In this document: piece by piece, positions 1-9,255 of the stretch | How positions within the stretch are numbered: the first letter of the stretch is position 1 | How the letters are laid out: each line of letters opens with the position of its first letter | DNA from: Berkiella sp964496435 | Lineage (GTDB): Bacteria; Pseudomonadota; Gammaproteobacteria; Berkiellales; Berkiellaceae | Assembly: GCA_964496435.1 (NCBI GenBank) | Contig: CAZBZP010000003.1 | Span: forward strand, 62,001-126,000 | Direction: 5' to 3' | DNA: 64,000 nt | The notes under the pieces: model-generated | The model's input: only the letters and a program-made list of their open reading frames with translations | What the model was told of the DNA's origin: nothing | The model's database searches: none | Made by a program: the position numbers and the translations under genes

Positions 1-2030
1 ACAAACTGTCTTAAATTATCAGCAGATGTTTTCCTATAACGAGCATATTTCTTGGAGTATACATCAGCACTGACTCCACTTTCCCAACCACTAAGGCTAA
101 AAGCTGCCGCAATGCGCAATGCTTCTTGATCATTTTCAGTGAGTGATTGGCAGAATGCTTTAAATTCATTATCCTTAGCATAGTGCGCGAAATAATTTGC
201 AATATGTTCTGTGAGTAACATCATACGAAATGTATGTGGCAAACCATTCTTGTGTCGATAATTGACAATGTTTTCGACAGCTTCTGTATGAGGTTTACAT
301 AAATAATTATCCCAAGCATGTTTAAGTGCAAGATCAGACCAATAGCGATTTCGTTCCAAGGTTGGACTACACACTTGCCTTGCAATAAATAAATCCTTGC
401 TTATTTTTTTTGTTAGCACTTGAACACCATGAGGATATACTATTTCACCCTCTAAACGGTTAATATTAAATCCACGACCATTTTCAAGTTTGGTATGGAT
501 ATTTTTATTAAAATTAATCCATTCACTTCCGTTTTTGAAGACACTAAAACTTGTCAAGGCATTTACATTAGAAGTTGGATTTGCAGTACGCCGAGCAAGA
601 ACTTCTCTTGGAAGTGTCTCTTTTCTATCTAAAAAGGTACTATCATGACTTAGGGCCTTAATTTCAGCTGAAAGCGGCCCCGAAGAATGCTCTTGGACTA
701 AAGCTGGCAATTTATTAATCGCATCATTCAAAAGACAGCCCATTATAAAGTTTGCATGATGGATGAATTTTATTTTTGAATCTTCCAAAAGGCGATTTTC
801 GCCTAAAGGCTCACTGCGAAAAAATGCATTGACATTATAATAAGCATAACCAAAATACAGGTAAGCAAATGATCGTTCAACAGGGTGCAATAGATTAGTT
901 ATCGGATTTTTCGATTCAGTATCATCCCATTCTTTTACTAAGGGTTTTAATATAGCTCCAATTCTATCTATCACTTGAGTGCTAATGCTGAGGTGACTTA
1001 AATTAGCATTTTTAAGCAGAATACTTAAATTAATTTCATTTTCCGAAGGCAATTTAATAAAATACTGTTGATCTCTGTAAGTGATTTGCGTTTTTACAAA
1101 AACTGATTTCTGGCTTAACCTCTTGAGTATTCTTTCAATTTCTTTAGTTTGTTCTGATTTATTCAAAGGACCCGCAGCAAGGTTATCAAATAATGAAGTA
1201 GATATTAGTCCATTAATTTTTGCAAATCGTTGAGGGGGATCCGCTTCATCTACATATAGACTAGCCATCACTGTTTTATCGCAACATAGCCTTTCAACTA
1301 AAGTTGCGATTAAGAAGTAAGGCGTATTCTCTTCATTAAACATAGAAAATAGCTTAATAAAGATCTCGGGATGTAACTCCATGAAGTAACGATGGTATTC
1401 CAGAATCGATATACATCTCATTAACATGGCATCGGATGTTAATAAAAGATGCCCTGTTTTTTCATAGCCATTTCTGTACGCTAAGTTTAAGGCTTCATCA
1501 TGAGTGACTAGCATCTTTTTTATTTCAGGCGTCGGCAATAAAACTGCAAGTACTTCTTGGCCCTTACGTGCACCATTTTTAACTAATGTGATATACCTAT
1601 TTAGATCGCCGCTACTTGAGCTGAAGAGCTCATGCAAATTTAATTTTGCAACAATTTGCTTTATTAAGGCAGTATTATCCGCTTCGACAGCATCCTCTAA
1701 TAAATACAGAAACATTTTCTGGGATATTAAATTCTTATAATCATCTGTATTTAGCAATTGCTCAATAAGCGGTGGATAATGGCAAAAAACTGCATTCCAA
1801 AGAAATTCAGTATAGTTAATAGTGCGTTTTATTATAGTTGAATATATAGTTTTAGCACCGTAATTTCTTGCTTTTATTAAATCCGTTGCTGCCATAGGGT
1901 TATCATTTCGCAGAGCATAAACTATTGCGAATTCGAAATCATACTCAGTGTATTTTGTGAGCTCATCACCATCAGGCAGAAGGCCTTCAGTTGCCATATG
2001 AACTAATGCTTTGCCAGAACTGTATAACAT
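1..2030 (-). CDS. Large protein with SidE-like phosphodiesterase motif (3' end off the window)
   Basis: An uninterrupted minus-strand frame of about 676 codons starts at ATG 2028-2030 (AGGAAG ribosome site upstream) and runs off the left edge. The first ~220 residues are helical and partly ankyrin-like and resemble nothing I can name. Near residues 591-603 there is an R-x-K-N-G-L-x-H-T-x-R pattern (His about residue 599), and about 50 residues later A-A-F-S-x-S-G-x-E (Glu about residue 650). This matches, from memory, the conserved pattern R-x-N-H-G-L-x-H-T ... F-x-x-G-R-E of the phosphodiesterase domain of Legionella SidE/SdeA effectors and the DupA/DupB deubiquitinases. In those enzymes two His and one Glu are catalytic; the second His would lie beyond the window. 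The Arg after G in the second motif is Trp here. A translocated effector is an inference. Confidence 0.6.
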   Translation of the reverse strand, partial: MLYSSGKALVHMATEGLLPDGDELTKYTEYDFEFAIVYALRNDNPMAATDLIKARNYGAKTIYSTIIKRTINYTEFLWNAVFCHYPPLIEQLLNTDDYKNLISQKMFLYLLEDAVEADNTALIKQIVAKLNLHELFSSSSGDLNRYITLVKNGARKGQEVLAVLLPTPEIKKMLVTHDEALNLAYRNGYEKTGHLLLTSDAMLMRCISILEYHRYFMELHPEIFIKLFSMFNEENTPYFLIATLVERLCCDKTVMASLYVDEADPPQRFAKINGLISTSLFDNLAAGPLNKSEQTKEIERILKRLSQKSVFVKTQITYRDQQYFIKLPSENEINLSILLKNANLSHLSISTQVIDRIGAILKPLVKEWDDTESKNPITNLLHPVERSFAYLYFGYAYYNVNAFFRSEPLGENRLLEDSKIKFIHHANFIMGCLLNDAINKLPALVQEHSSGPLSAEIKALSHDSTFLDRKETLPREVLARRTANPTSNVNALTSFSVFKNGSEWINFNKNIHTKLENGRGFNINRLEGEIVYPHGVQVLTKKISKDLFIARQVCSPTLERNRYWSDLALKHAWDNYLCKPHTEAVENIVNYRHKNGLPHTFRMMLLTEHIANYFAHYAKDNEFKAFCQSLTENDQEALRIAAAFSLSGWESGVSADVYSKKYARYRKTSADNLRQF

Positions 2031-2422
2031 AACTTGCTTCCTAAATAATATATCAGCGCTTTATATATGCCCCAATTCTGGACTAACACCAGACACTATG
2101 TATTTCAACTAAAAATGGAGATAATTGCGACATAAAAACGATAATTTGTGGCAATATTGCGATATATGCTCAGAGATTAAAATTAGGAAGAATCTGCGTG
2201 ATTTTGTCGATTTCAGCTTATCAATTAGAAATGACCATTTGTCGCTTAATAGAAATGATTGAATACAGTTTTGGTGATTTTAAGTAAATGTGAGTCAAGC
2301 TGTTACATGATAGGAGATAATACAGCTTTTAAAACAAAAGGTACATACCAAAGCAATCCAGTTTTATACTTGATTAGTCTGGATTGCTTCACGCTTTTCA
2401 TTGAATCCCCAAGGAAGTTGTT
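2031..2422. other. Intergenic region, 392 bp
   Basis: No credible coding frame is seen. The left part should hold the promoter of the large minus-strand gene ending at 2030. The right part contains the inverted repeat listed separately, just downstream of the SDR gene. The stretch is AT-rich and otherwise unremarkable. Confidence 0.5.
2351..2389 (-). terminator. Perfect 11-bp inverted repeat downstream of the SDR gene
   Basis: AAGCAATCCAG at 2351-2361 pairs exactly with CTGGATTGCTT at 2379-2389 across a 17-base loop. It lies 34 bases beyond the SDR stop, so it probably ends or stabilises that transcript. No clean T-run follows on the minus strand, so a canonical intrinsic terminator is not certain. 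Confidence 0.45.
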
Positions 2423-3157
2423 CTAACGGAATTCAGGTCTAATGGTGCTAACACCACCATCAATAAGCAAATCTACGCCAACCACATACTCATTAGCCGC
2501 CAAGAAAACAGCCGCCTGTGCTATTTCCTCAGGGCTTGCAAAACGCTTAATGGGCACCAAATCAGATGCAACAGGGATAACACTTTTATCTGTGAATATG
2601 GGCGTATCGGTAAACCCGGGAGATATTGCATTTACGCGAATACCGCGATTGATTAAATCCGCTGAGAAGCTTTTTGCAAGCACACTGACGGCTGCTTTAG
2701 CCGCAGAATACACGCTTAAGCCTTTCCAGCCACCATGACATGCCATCGAAGAAATCATCACAATAGCTGCTTTTGAATTAAAAAATGGTACTGCTCTTTG
2801 AACAGTAAAATAAGCACCTTTTAAATTCGTATTCATGATTTGATCAAAATGATGTTCATCAACTTCATCAACAATCTGGCCGCCAGCAATGCCTGCATTA
2901 ACAACTAAAACATCAATCTTGCCGTGGATCTCATTAACGGTCTTATAAAGCTTATCTAAATCAGAGAGCGAAGTGACATCTCCTTGAACTGCCGTTATGT
3001 TGCTAGAGAATTCTTTTACAACGGCTTGCAACTTAGATTTGTCTCTGCCGAAAATAACAACTTTAGCCTCTTGTTCGTAAAAAGACTTTGCTATTGCTTT
3101 ACCAATGCCACTGTTACCGCCAGTTATAACAACAACTTTATTTTTGAATGATTGCAT
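2423..3157 (-). CDS. SDR-family oxidoreductase
   Basis: Classical short-chain dehydrogenase/reductase of 244 residues, the usual length. The Rossmann motif T-G-G-N-S-G-I-G is at residues 12-19, the N-A-G motif near 87-89, and catalytic Ser about 137, Tyr150 and Lys154 (Y-S-A-A-K) are present. These features support an NAD(P)(H)-dependent cytosolic oxidoreductase; the substrate cannot be read from sequence. The start ATG has AAGGAA upstream. It appears to be a single-gene unit, separated from the ATPase gene on the same strand by ~90 bases. Confidence 0.85.
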   Translation of the reverse strand: MQSFKNKVVVITGGNSGIGKAIAKSFYEQEAKVVIFGRDKSKLQAVVKEFSSNITAVQGDVTSLSDLDKLYKTVNEIHGKIDVLVVNAGIAGGQIVDEVDEHHFDQIMNTNLKGAYFTVQRAVPFFNSKAAIVMISSMACHGGWKGLSVYSAAKAAVSVLAKSFSADLINRGIRVNAISPGFTDTPIFTDKSVIPVASDLVPIKRFASPEEIAQAAVFLAANEYVVGVDLLIDGGVSTIRPEFR

Positions 3158-3246
3158 TTATATTTCCTTGTTTCTGCCTCATTAAGCAAATGATAACACA
3201 GCTATGTAAATTGATTTATAGCTTAAGATGAGAACATTAGGTGGTT

Positions 3247-4716
3247 TTAACGTCTATTGCCAAAAATTGAGCCCATTAAACCCCGAACAATTTGTCTTCC
3301 CACATTGCTGCCAATGCTTCTGGCAGCGGATTTTAACATCGCCTCAGTAGCAGTCTCTCTTTGCCTGGGTTCTTTGGTCACTTTGGGTGGTGCAGGATTT
3401 GAATATTTGGACTCGTCTAGAATCTCTGGTTCTTTTGTTTTTGTGAATTTTTTATTAATCTGCTCATAGGCCGATTCCCTGTCGAGGGCATTATCATAGC
3501 GTCCAGCCACAGGAGATTGACGCATAATTTCTTGGCGCTCCTCACTACTTATGGGCCCTATTCTTGAATGCGGAGGGTAAACGCTTAATTTTTCCACCAT
3601 ATTCGGTGCACCATTTTCATCTAAAAAGGAAATCAATGCCTCTCCTATCTTTAATTCTGTAATTAAAGTTTCGGTATCAAATGCTGGATTTTTTCTTAAT
3701 GTTGAGGCTGTAACTTTTATTGCTTTTTGATCTTTAGGCGTAAAAGCACGCAATGCATGCTGAATGCGATTACCTAATTGACCCAACACCGTTTCAGGGA
3801 TGTCTATGGTGTTTTGAGAAATAAAGTATACGCCCACGCCTTTTGATCGAATTAGTCTTATCAGTTGCTCTATTTTTTCGATAAGCACTTTAGGCGCTGA
3901 ATCAAAAAATAAATGAGCTTCATCAAAAAAGAAGACCAGTTTAGGTTTGTCTAAATCTCCCACTTCAGGCAGTTTTTCGAATAGTTCAGATAATAGCCAT
4001 AAGAGAAAAGTGGAATAAAGTCTAGGATCGGTCATTAATTTCGTTGCATCTAAAATATTAATGATACCTTTGCCATTATGATCTTTTAGTAATAAATCCT
4101 CAATGTTAAGCGCAGGCTCGCCAAAAAACTGATCGCCACCAGCTTCATTCAAGGTGAGTAAGCCTCGCTGAATTGCACCAATACTACTTGAAGAGAGATT
4201 GCCATACTTTGTTTTCAAACTTGAAGCATTTTTACTCATCAAATCTAATAGGGCGCGCAAATCTTTTAAATCAAGTAACAATAAACCTTCATCATCAGCA
4301 TAGCTAAAAGTCGCATTTAATATACCCTGTTGTGTGTCATTTAACCCCAATAATCTGCCCAACAGTAAGGGCCCCATTTCAGAAATGGTTGTTCTGATAG
4401 GGTGCCCATTTTTGCCATAGAGATCCCAAAATACAACAGGATCCTTGGCAGGACAAAAGTCTTTCATTTTCAGTGCTATAATTCTCTCTTGCAGCTTTGC
4501 TGAAGGCACAGCAGCGTAACTTAAACCCGATAGATCCCCTTTCACATCCGCCGTGAAGACGCTTACTCCCGCTTCTGATAAATTCTCAGCCATGGTTTGC
4601 AAAGTAACCGTTTTTCCCGTCCCAGTAGCCCCAGACACCAGGCCATGACGGTTAGCCATTTTCAGATCAAAATAAACAACGGTGGAATCCGTTTTGCCTA
4701 CTGGAAATTGTGACAT
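3247..4716 (-). CDS. HerA-like ATPase, DUF853 (YjgR-type)
   Basis: A 489-residue P-loop ATPase. Walker A G-A-T-G-T-G-K-T is at residues 29-36, and a Walker B run of hydrophobics ending in D-E-A-H lies near residues 265-270. The N-terminal M-A-N-R-H-G-L-V-S-G context and the length fit the DUF853/YjgR family of FtsK/HerA-type ATPases. The family's role is poorly defined; a DNA or protein translocating motor is assumed by homology. The last ~60 residues are basic and end in a glycine/arginine-rich tail (R-G-L-M-G-S-I-F-G-N-R-R), common in this family. It seems to be monocistronic. Confidence 0.85.
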   Translation of the reverse strand: MSQFPVGKTDSTVVYFDLKMANRHGLVSGATGTGKTVTLQTMAENLSEAGVSVFTADVKGDLSGLSYAAVPSAKLQERIIALKMKDFCPAKDPVVFWDLYGKNGHPIRTTISEMGPLLLGRLLGLNDTQQGILNATFSYADDEGLLLLDLKDLRALLDLMSKNASSLKTKYGNLSSSSIGAIQRGLLTLNEAGGDQFFGEPALNIEDLLLKDHNGKGIINILDATKLMTDPRLYSTFLLWLLSELFEKLPEVGDLDKPKLVFFFDEAHLFFDSAPKVLIEKIEQLIRLIRSKGVGVYFISQNTIDIPETVLGQLGNRIQHALRAFTPKDQKAIKVTASTLRKNPAFDTETLITELKIGEALISFLDENGAPNMVEKLSVYPPHSRIGPISSEERQEIMRQSPVAGRYDNALDRESAYEQINKKFTKTKEPEILDESKYSNPAPPKVTKEPRQRETATEAMLKSAARSIGSNVGRQIVRGLMGSIFGNRR

Positions 4717-4987
4717 GGTTATTAAAGCCTTAAGAATCTAATATAAAAGAACAATAGCATTTCATCATGTTTGAAAGCGTTGAAGTACATCTAAACTTTA
4801 AATAACGTAAAGATATCACTTAGAAATGATAGAGATTTTAAATGTTCCTTTAGCAAATTAGGGCTTACTATCTTAAACCATAAAGAGTGATAAGAGGTTG
4901 GGGATCTAATGTATATTAATGTGATCCGTTTAGCCGGGAGATTGTTTATATAAAGCTATGCTGTTAATTTAATCAATTGCTCTATAA

Positions 4988-6775
4988 CTAATGTGATGTT
5001 TGGATGCTCCCACCATGGCTTTGGGTAAAAAGAGCAAGCTCAGCAATCGGTTTTAGTATTGTAATAATTTCATGACGATTTAATTCAATAGCAATATCGA
5101 GCGGCGTTTGATCTACGGCTGTCTTCAATGCAACGTCAACTAATGGTGATTGCAGTAACAATTCTACTATAGATAAGTTATTATTCACTACAGCAATATG
5201 TAAAGCTGAAAGACCATCTATATCTTGCGCGTTTATTTTCGCACCTTTACTAATAAGCAATTCACAAATATTAATAAAATTCCTGTGTACAGCGAACATT
5301 AAAGGCGTAGCACCTGTCCTGCCTGCCATGTTTATGTCTGCGTGATTTTCAATTAGAAGTTTAGCTATCTTTTCAAATCCATAGATTGCCGCATGATGTA
5401 AAGCATACAAGCCCTCAGCGTCTGGATTCATATAAGGCTTCATACCCATTTCAAGTAATTTTCTAACAGTTGCCAATTGATTAAATTGTGTAGCTATTAC
5501 TAGCGCACTACGCTGTTTATTTGCATCAACTATATTTAAATCATCACCTTTAGCAACCAGCAAGTCAATGATATGAGTATGTCCATCTTCAGCTGCCAAC
5601 AATAATGGTGTAAATCCATATTGATTAAAGGCATTAAGTTTTGCTCCATTATCAATGAGAAATTCAACAATGTGAGGTGCGTTTTTAAGAACAGCCAAAT
5701 GCAAGGCAGTATTTCTATGCTCAGCATCACAAGCATTAATATTTGCACCATTGTCAAGAAGTACCTTTAAGACATCTTCACGAGCCAACTGTTGAAAAGA
5801 AAAGTGTATCGCCATTTGATTTGAAACATTTGATATATAATTCACATCTGCACCTTTAGAGATGAGCAGCTGTAAAATATCAGCTTTACCACGTTCCGCA
5901 GCTATATGCAGGGCTGTAATCCCTCTTATGTTATCTGTATTTGGGTCGATTTCACAAGCGAGGAGATCTTCAGTAATGTCTATAAATCCGTTGTCCACAG
6001 CAATATGTAAAGCATTAAAATTTTCATTGTTTTCCAAGTAAGGATCTGCACCATTAGCTATTAATAGTAGCACAAGGTCCCTGTAGCCTTTGGTGCAAGC
6101 AATATGTAATGGAGCTATTTTATTAACGTTTGTGAAATTGGGTTCTGCGCCATTATTTAATAATAATTCCGCAACATCAATGTAACCATTCTCTATTGCC
6201 AAGTGGAGCGGTGTATCCATATTTTTATCAGGATAATCATTAATAGCACCAAGCGTAATCAAGGCTAAAACTGCTTCAGAATGATTATGCGCACTTGCAA
6301 AATGCAAAGGTGTATAATGACCTTCTAGATCAGGAGGATTAATATCTGCACCATTTTGCGCTAGCAAATTAATTATATCTGTAAATCCAAATTCAGCTGC
6401 AAGATGAATAGCATTAAAGCCATTATTGCTTAGTACATTAAGATCATATCCAAAGTTAATAAGTGCCTTTATGCAGTTTAGTTGCTGATATTGCACAGCC
6501 CAATGGAGCGCAGTGAAGCCATATTTTAAATCATAAATTAAGGGATCAGCACCTGCATCTAACAATGCTTTTACACAATCGGCATGTCCCATGGAAGCTG
6601 CCCAATGTAAGGCACTTGCATTTTCTTCTGTGTCTAATTCGTTTAAATCATATCCTTCTTGTATGTAAGAATTTAGCACTGCCAAATTACCATCATAAGC
6701 AGCAAATTGAATAGAAATAGGACCTTCGTTTTCACGGCCAAATAGCGTTTTAATAGCTTTCGTAAATCTATTCAT
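4988..6775 (-). CDS. Ankyrin-repeat protein, about 16-17 repeats
   Basis: After a short basic N-terminus the whole protein (~595 residues) is consecutive 33-residue ankyrin repeats with the usual T/A-A-L-H-x-A-A and G-A-D-x-N cores; I count about 16 or 17. No catalytic domain, signal peptide or membrane segment is visible. Such all-ankyrin proteins act as protein-binding scaffolds and are frequent secreted effectors in Legionella, Coxiella and Berkiella relatives. I chose ATG at 6773-6775; a GTG four codons upstream (6787) is also possible, and neither has a good ribosome site. It is flanked by ~270-base gaps on both sides, so probably has its own promoter. Confidence 0.85.
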   Translation of the reverse strand: MNRFTKAIKTLFGRENEGPISIQFAAYDGNLAVLNSYIQEGYDLNELDTEENASALHWAASMGHADCVKALLDAGADPLIYDLKYGFTALHWAVQYQQLNCIKALINFGYDLNVLSNNGFNAIHLAAEFGFTDIINLLAQNGADINPPDLEGHYTPLHFASAHNHSEAVLALITLGAINDYPDKNMDTPLHLAIENGYIDVAELLLNNGAEPNFTNVNKIAPLHIACTKGYRDLVLLLIANGADPYLENNENFNALHIAVDNGFIDITEDLLACEIDPNTDNIRGITALHIAAERGKADILQLLISKGADVNYISNVSNQMAIHFSFQQLAREDVLKVLLDNGANINACDAEHRNTALHLAVLKNAPHIVEFLIDNGAKLNAFNQYGFTPLLLAAEDGHTHIIDLLVAKGDDLNIVDANKQRSALVIATQFNQLATVRKLLEMGMKPYMNPDAEGLYALHHAAIYGFEKIAKLLIENHADINMAGRTGATPLMFAVHRNFINICELLISKGAKINAQDIDGLSALHIAVVNNNLSIVELLLQSPLVDVALKTAVDQTPLDIAIELNRHEIITILKPIAELALFTQSHGGSIQTSH

Positions 6776-7052
6776 ATAAGTACACACAATGAGGAGTTAG
6801 TTTATAAATATACTTATATTATGGTTCTCTATAAAGACCAAAACTCCTAGCGGTTGAGTATTATCGACGATTAACGCTTTGATGTACCCACACCCATTCC
6901 TAGCGTTTTGCAATCTCTATAAATTGTATAATTTTGCATTTCTCATCTTACCATACATACTGCAAACCAAGACGCCTGTCACAAACGATTTGTTAATTAG
7001 AACATCTTGCATGATAATTTTACACGATAAAAATTCATGATTTGGAGCAGTT

Positions 7053-7439
7053 ATGTTGTCAGGTAATTATAGCACCTACTATTATAAACTACATAAAAGG
7101 GAAATTAGAAAAGAGTTAGAAGAGCTTAAGAATCAGAATTTAGTTAAATTGGCTCTTAAAACTGCTAATATACTTGAAAATGAAAAATTAGAATCCGAAA
7201 ACATTCAGCGAATTCAATTTCTAAAAAAGCACAAAGAAAACCAACACAGTAAAGTTATATCAACTATTACTCATGCTAGCGATTATCTGCATCATCATCA
7301 AAAGCAAGATGGCATTGGAAATCAATATGTGATCCAACGGGCAAATATTACCATGGAACATATTATAAAAATAGAAAAGGAGAAATTAAGTAAAGAACTC
7401 GCAAACCTCGAAAGACGGCATTTACTTCATCAACGCTAA
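7053..7439 (+). CDS. Small coiled-coil-like protein of unknown function
   Basis: A 128-residue charged protein, almost entirely predicted helix, with heptad-like stretches around residues 15-60 and 100-125. A histidine cluster (H-H-H-Q) lies in the middle. TTGGAG precedes the ATG with good spacing, which supports real translation. I do not recognise a family. It stands alone on the plus strand between two minus-strand units. Confidence 0.6.
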   Translation: MLSGNYSTYYYKLHKREIRKELEELKNQNLVKLALKTANILENEKLESENIQRIQFLKKHKENQHSKVISTITHASDYLHHHQKQDGIGNQYVIQRANITMEHIIKIEKEKLSKELANLERRHLLHQR

Positions 7440-7510
7440 TCGTTGCTATGTCATGACACTGTCTGCTTTATATAGAAAATAGGTGTTAAGATGATGCTCA
7501 CGGTGTTTCT

Positions 7511-8356
7511 CTATCCATTTATGGGAGATGTTTTATTGAGCATAACAGGAGAAGTGTGTGGCATAATATAACTTGTACCATCTTTACGTTTGCCATCAAA
7601 AGCTAAATAACTATCATTTTCAATGCTTTGACATTTCCCCAGTAGAATACTGCAAGCAGCACCAAACATTGAATGTGAAAAAAATATAATTTTCTTCCCT
7701 TCGTAAGAACTATTTAAATCTTTTAAAACATCATATGCCCTTATAATAACGTCGCAAAAACTTTCGGCATCTTGGTGCAACCCATTTCCATTAATCCCAG
7801 TTTTTTTTATCAAGGCATTTTGATCTTTGTAGAATAAATGACATTCATTCTCAATTTCAAAATCGCATACACGTCTGTTATCCCAACATCCAAAAGACAT
7901 TTCTGTTATGCCTGGATGTACATGATATTTTGCCCATAATGAATTGCGCTCAATAAAGGGCAACCCTGTGCTTTTAGCTCTTAATAAGGGGCTATGAAAA
8001 ATGGAGTCGGGCTGCCAGCCTTCATGCAAATATTCTTTTTCAATTATTTGGGCCACATGATTAGCTTGCCAAATTCCCAACGTAGTTAATTGATTGATCT
8101 CTTCATCAACACGACCCTGAAAAATACGGTGTTCACTATTTTTAAGGTTTAGATCAACTAAATTTTTATCAATTTTTCCCTCTTTTGTAATTTGTCCACA
8201 GTTACCAAAAGTTTCACCATGTCTAACAAATAATAAGTCATAGCTTAATTTTAGGGGCCTAAAATCAATATCGTAGAATAAATGACCTGTTGGAATATCT
8301 AAAATAATTCCTAATGATGATAATTTATTTTTTTGAGTATCTACTGATGTAGTCAC
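7511..8356 (-). CDS. Histidine phosphatase family protein, possibly a sugar-phosphate phosphatase
   Basis: A branch-1 histidine (phosphoglycerate-mutase-like) phosphatase of 281 residues. The catalytic R-H-G is at residues 45-47, a second Arg is in S-P-L-L-R-A-K, the acid is in the E-M-S-F-G-x-W motif, and the second His is in F-S-H-S-M-F-G, so the active site appears complete. GTG start with AAGGG upstream. It is the last gene of a three-gene minus-strand unit whose first gene is a mannitol-1-phosphate-dehydrogenase-like protein. That neighbourhood suggests a polyol or sugar phosphate substrate, but substrate specificity is inference. Confidence 0.8.
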   Translation of the reverse strand: MTTSVDTQKNKLSSLGIILDIPTGHLFYDIDFRPLKLSYDLLFVRHGETFGNCGQITKEGKIDKNLVDLNLKNSEHRIFQGRVDEEINQLTTLGIWQANHVAQIIEKEYLHEGWQPDSIFHSPLLRAKSTGLPFIERNSLWAKYHVHPGITEMSFGCWDNRRVCDFEIENECHLFYKDQNALIKKTGINGNGLHQDAESFCDVIIRAYDVLKDLNSSYEGKKIIFFSHSMFGAACSILLGKCQSIENDSYLAFDGKRKDGTSYIMPHTSPVMLNKTSPING

Positions 8357-8367
8357 CGCTTTTACCC

Positions 8368-9255
8368 TTATAAATCTTGATATCTATTAAAGTAATTAAT
8401 ATCTATCTCATTATCATTCAAATAACCTGCCAAATTGGTTCTATATTTAGTGAGTTCTTGATGATCGATTAGTGTTTTCTCTTCTATATTATTATAAATA
8501 CCCACCGCAGCAGAATAACATTCTGTTGCCTTTTGCCATTCTGCGATATGATAATAAACTTTACCTAATGCATTATATAAATAGCCTAACTCACGACTGT
8601 CACAAGTATCTAATTTTTGGATTACGCACCAATGGTCAATAGCACTTTGATAACTGTTTATAGCTAAATCATTAAGACCATAGCGATGTAAAAAGCAACC
8701 CGCTATATAATAATATCGCGCAACTCTTCTAATTTTGTCAGAATGTATAGATGGATCTTCTATTAACTTTGGCTGAATAATTTCATGAATACTTTTATAT
8801 TTTAATGCGTCATGAATTAATTCCGGTGCGAAATTCGGAGATAGCATCAAATAGTAAAATGCACTTAACCCATCTGAAGTGAAAACTTCAGGATTATCAT
8901 AGTCAATAGACTCAAAAGAATTGTCTTTTATTATAGTTTCGGTCTGATCTTCAAAATGGTCAAAAATTCTGTTTTCACATAAATAATTTATCACATTAAT
9001 GCGAGATTGCTTATTACTACAAATAAGTGCCCATATTAATATATTGCAATCACTAGAACTATCAACATTCAAATTACAGTTAGCAGAAATCAAACATTTA
9101 AGGTTTTCTAAATTTCCACATAATGCTTCATAAGAAACAGGTCTTAGATTACATATTTGCAATGGTGCATTAATATCAAGCCCATCAACTTGTAGGGAAT
9201 CTGAATTTAGTACCTGAATATCCCCGCCTTGAAGTATATTGAAATTTATTCTCAT
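8368..9255 (-). CDS. Ankyrin/TPR-like protein of unknown function
   Basis: A 295-residue protein. Residues ~35-100 look like two or three degenerate ankyrin repeats (A-L-C-G-N-L-E-N-L-K-C-L-I). Residues ~170-260 contain tetratricopeptide-like helices (Y-N-A-L-G-K-V-Y-Y-H-I-A-E-W and A-x-x-C-Y-S-A-A). No enzymatic motif is visible. Its start overlaps the preceding dehydrogenase-like gene by ~71 bases in another frame, and it ends 11 bases before the phosphatase start, so the three genes are probably co-transcribed and perhaps co-translated. It may be a scaffold for the two enzymes; that is inference. Confidence 0.65.
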   Translation of the reverse strand: MRINFNILQGGDIQVLNSDSLQVDGLDINAPLQICNLRPVSYEALCGNLENLKCLISANCNLNVDSSSDCNILIWALICSNKQSRINVINYLCENRIFDHFEDQTETIIKDNSFESIDYDNPEVFTSDGLSAFYYLMLSPNFAPELIHDALKYKSIHEIIQPKLIEDPSIHSDKIRRVARYYYIAGCFLHRYGLNDLAINSYQSAIDHWCVIQKLDTCDSRELGYLYNALGKVYYHIAEWQKATECYSAAVGIYNNIEEKTLIDHQELTKYRTNLAGYLNDNEIDINYFNRYQDL

